This document shows, in pieces, positions 61,811 to 64,000 of a DNA stretch of 64,000 nucleotides (position 1 is the first letter of the stretch; every line of letters starts with the position of its first letter). The stretch is from Pseudalkalibacillus sp. SCS-8 (GTDB lineage: Bacteria > Bacillota > Bacilli > Bacillales > Fictibacillaceae), in contig NZ_CP143541.1 of the NCBI RefSeq assembly GCF_040126055.1, forward strand, positions 2,666,001 through 2,730,000, read 5' to 3'. Under the pieces are notes generated by a model. It saw nothing but the letters and a program-made list of their open reading frames with translations. It was not told the origin of the DNA and did not search any database. The translations under genes were made by a program, and so were the position numbers.

Positions 61811-62887
61811 TTAAATTAAATCTGCATACGATTGTTTGAGTGCTGTGGCAAATTCATCGAATTGATCGAGATCCATCTGCTGGGTCGCATCAGATAATGC
61901 AACGGCAGGATCTGGATGGACTTCAGCCATGACCCCATCAGCTCCAATTGCCAGAGCTGCTTTCGCCACTGGTAAGAGGATATCACGACGACCGGTGGAA
62001 TGTGTCACATCTACAAATACCGGTAAGTGGGTTTCCTGCTTCAAGATCGGAACAGCAGAAATATCCAACGTGTTGCGGGTCGCTTTTTCATATGTTCGTA
62101 TGCCTCGTTCACAAAGGATAATGTCTCCGTTTCCTTGGGACATGATATATTCCGCTGCATTAATGAATTCAGAAATGGTCGCCGAAAGACCTCTCTTCAG
62201 TAAAACAGGCTTGGATGTGCGTCCTGCTTCCTTCAATAGTTCAAAGTTATGCATGTTCCTAGCACCAATCTGAATGACATCAACATAATTCAGTGCTTCT
62301 TCAATATCTGCAGGATTTACGATTTCACTGACTACAGATAAATCGTGTTTCCGGGCGACGTCATTCAGGATTTTCAACCCTTCCATCCCTAAGCCTTGAA
62401 AATCATAGGGAGATGTTCGAGGCTTGAATGCACCGCCACGTAAAAGCTTCACACCATGCTTCTTGACCGTCTCTGCTACTGCTTCCACTTGCTCATAATA
62501 TTCTACAGAACAAGGACCAGCAATCAACCGCTGTCTACCATCACCGATTGTTTCTCCTCGGACATCGACAATGGTATTCTCAGGCTGGTTTTGTCTTGAG
62601 ACGAGCAACGTCCTGCGGTGATGATCTTCCTGCAATTCCAAGCCTGCTTTGAAGATCTGCTTGAACAAATGCTGTAACGTCTTCGTCTCAAGCGGGCCCT
62701 GGTTATGCTCGGATATGATATCGAGCATATGTCTTTCCCTGACCGGTTCATACCGGTTGACCCCTTGCTTCTTCTTTATAACACCGATTTCCTGGACAAT
62801 TTCAGCTCTTTTATTCAACATGTCGACTAATTGTAGATTTATTTGATCGATCTGTTCTCTTAACTGATCAAGTTGTTCATTGCTCAT
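61811..62887 (-). CDS. aroA: Chorismate mutase / DAHP synthase (AroA)
   Basis: 358 residues, the B. subtilis length, from ATG at 62887 after GGGAAG. Residues 1-90 form the AroQ chorismate mutase ([24 protein letters not shown]), fused to the DAHP synthase barrel ([41 protein letters not shown]). It starts the shikimate pathway; the mutase part acts as the regulatory site for chorismate and prephenate. Confidence 0.96.
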   Translation of the reverse strand: MSNEQLDQLREQIDQINLQLVDMLNKRAEIVQEIGVIKKKQGVNRYEPVRERHMLDIISEHNQGPLETKTLQHLFKQIFKAGLELQEDHHRRTLLVSRQNQPENTIVDVRGETIGDGRQRLIAGPCSVEYYEQVEAVAETVKKHGVKLLRGGAFKPRTSPYDFQGLGMEGLKILNDVARKHDLSVVSEIVNPADIEEALNYVDVIQIGARNMHNFELLKEAGRTSKPVLLKRGLSATISEFINAAEYIMSQGNGDIILCERGIRTYEKATRNTLDISAVPILKQETHLPVFVDVTHSTGRRDILLPVAKAALAIGADGVMAEVHPDPAVALSDATQQMDLDQFDEFATALKQSYADLI

Positions 62888-62992
62888 ACTTTCACTTCCC
62901 AAAAATAAATAGGTCTATTAATGAATCATTACTAGTTTAGTCTACCATAAAGACTGCGTCTACCTAAGAGCATCATCTCACTGAAATCTGTT

Positions 62993-63319
62993 TTAAAGCT
63001 GTTCAGCTGCAACCTTGCTCAACGTATCAAACGTTATTTTCCAATGAGAATCGTGATAGAGTACTTTTCCGTTTTGGAACAGGAAGATCTGAGGTGATTC
63101 ATGCTTAACATTGAACTCGTCTGCCAACTGATTGGACAGTGCTCTTGATTCCTGGACGTTCAAGTAATACGTCGGGATATGTGGATGGTCTTCAGCAAAA
63201 TTGCTTACTTCTTCAAATGCTGTTTGACTGATTGGACAAGTAGTACTGTTCTTCAAAAAGAAGAATGCCTTTGTTTGATCAATGGCATTAAACTCTTCCC
63301 ATGAGTGAATCTTTTTCAT
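62993..63319 (-). CDS. ytxJ: YtxJ (BrxC), bacillithiol-related redox protein
   Basis: 108 residues from ATG at 63319, the B. subtilis length; an ATG two codons earlier is too close to AGGAG. A thioredoxin fold with a single reactive cysteine in FLKNSTTCPISQTAFEEV. YtxJ-like proteins are monothiol bacilliredoxins that act on bacillithiolated proteins. It follows ytxH, with a hairpin in between. Confidence 0.93.
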   Translation of the reverse strand: MKKIHSWEEFNAIDQTKAFFFLKNSTTCPISQTAFEEVSNFAEDHPHIPTYYLNVQESRALSNQLADEFNVKHESPQIFLFQNGKVLYHDSHWKITFDTLSKVAAEQL

Positions 63320-63359
63320 TTTCATGCTCCTATCTATTGTAAATTAGTCGAAAGTAAAA

Positions 63360-63424
63360 GTCCCGGAATACCTCAATGATAACAACAAGTAGCAACTGTC
63401 GTCATTAATGGGTGTTCCGGGCAC
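63360..63424 (-). terminator. Hairpin between ytxH and ytxJ
   Basis: GTCCCGGAATACC pairs with GGTGTTCCGGGCAC, with an inner ATGAT/GTCAT pairing, and a T-containing tail on the minus strand. It may be a terminator or an RNA-processing site that lowers ytxJ expression. Confidence 0.7.
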
Positions 63425-63450
63425 TTCGTGTTACGTATTAGATTTGTGGG

Positions 63451-63909
63451 TTACTTATATTCCGTCGGTTGCTTTTCTTTGTAGTTGGTTTCTAATTCAT
63501 CCAATTCGCTGTTAGGTGTTTGCATCGCATCCTCTATCGCGTCTGCTTTCCCCTCATTATATTCTTCTTCAATTTCATCCATTTGACTGTCTTTATTTCT
63601 CCACTTCGTGTAATCATCCTTCATGGATGCAGAAAGTTCTTTCACTTTATTTGCAGCCTGAGATGTTTGAGTACTAACCGTCTGTGCAAGGTTTGAGGAT
63701 TTTTCCTTAGCCACAGAAGCCATTTCCGTACTCTTATCCTTCAGTTGGATGGCTTGATCATTAATATCCGTGCGTAGCTCTCTTCCTGACTTTGGAGCAA
63801 GTAGAAGCGCAGTTGTAGCTCCGACGATGCCTCCGATTAATGAGCCGATCAAGAAATCCTTCGTATCGATTGATGAATTAGATTGGTTTTGGTTTTGTTC
63901 GTTAGCCAT
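63451..63909 (-). CDS. ytxH: YtxH, general-stress-type membrane protein
   Basis: 152 residues from ATG at 63909, ten bases after GAGGAGG. The signature KDFLIGSLIGGIVGATTALLLAPKSGRELR is the YtxH domain with one membrane helix. The rest is a long hydrophilic helix ending in an acidic tail. The family is induced under SigB or SigH in B. subtilis. It lies 19 bases after ytxG. Confidence 0.93.
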   Translation of the reverse strand: MANEQNQNQSNSSIDTKDFLIGSLIGGIVGATTALLLAPKSGRELRTDINDQAIQLKDKSTEMASVAKEKSSNLAQTVSTQTSQAANKVKELSASMKDDYTKWRNKDSQMDEIEEEYNEGKADAIEDAMQTPNSELDELETNYKEKQPTEYK

Positions 63910-63928
63910 AATTCTCATTCCTCCTCTA

Positions 63929-64000
63929 TTATTTTGGTTCTGTTGTTCGCTCTATACGTCGGTTTTTTAATTTCCATTTTTCATAAATATCAAGTGCGGC
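63929..64000 (-). CDS. ytxG: YtxG (DUF948), C-terminal end only
   Basis: The window edge cuts this gene; 23 codons remain, ending TAA at 63931-63929. The peptide ends ALDIYEKWKLKNRR and a polar tail, as in YtxG. Identity rests mainly on the ytxGHJ order. Confidence 0.7.
   Translation of the reverse strand, partial: AALDIYEKWKLKNRRIERTTEPK

Overview
This window is a chromosomal segment from an endospore-forming member of the Bacillaceae; the genus cannot be fixed from sequence alone. The evidence is gene content and order. A small acid-soluble spore protein, the sporulation pair YtrH/YtrI, GerW, EzrA, AcuABC, CcpA and the bacillithiol-linked YtxJ occur in almost the order of the ytvI-to-ytxG arc of Bacillus subtilis. 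No tRNA, rRNA, insertion sequence, prophage or CRISPR array was seen.

Layout. 1-11.2 kb (mostly minus strand): the end of ytvI, then fxsA, pyk-pfkA, accA-accD, a FadR-type GntR regulator, malic enzyme and dnaE. 11.3-20.5 kb: ytrH-ytrI, nrnA, ytpI, ytoI, ytkL, ald, several small orphan genes, an NhaC-type antiporter and moaB. 20.4-32.2 kb: an EcsC-family protein, ackA, ytxK, tpx, gerW-ytfI-yteJ-sppA, NAD kinase, the amidohydrolase ytcJ, the acyl-CoA ligase ytcI and sspA. 32.2-42.6 kb: thiI-nifZ (tRNA thiolation), braB, ezrA, hisJ, yttP, ytsP, a methionine gamma-lyase and rpsD with its leader. 42.7-44.2 kb: an insertion with a NERD-domain gene between two 21-bp repeat arrays. 44.2-54.3 kb: tyrosyl-tRNA synthetase with a T-box, a class A penicillin-binding protein, an amidohydrolase and the divergent acsA / acuABC cluster. 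54.3-60.6 kb: a lineage-variable block (ECF sigma factor with a likely anti-sigma, cupin, Na+/solute symporter with a 39-residue companion, a three-gene GNAT/NTR-like/membrane operon, an RNase H-like protein). 60.7-64 kb: ccpA, aroA and ytxJ-ytxH-ytxG.

The main theme is central carbon flow and its control. Glycolytic exit (pfkA, pyk), overflow (ackA), acetate recovery (acsA with the AcuA/AcuC acetylation switch), malonyl-CoA supply (accDA with an NADPH-yielding malic enzyme) and acyl-CoA activation (ytcI) lie in the same window as CcpA. Strong catabolite-responsive elements (cre) sit upstream of ackA in activating position and just downstream of the ytcI and megL promoters in repressing position. 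The malic enzyme promoter carries a perfect FadR-family operator, next to a gene for a FadR-family regulator.

The least conventional signals are three intergenic arrays (52-bp and 21-bp periods, near whole numbers of helical turns), the NERD gene set between two matching array-plus-hairpin modules, terminator hairpins built from coding sequence (hisJ/yttP, moaB), and the tight operon of a GNAT, an NTR-like secreted protein and a small membrane protein.
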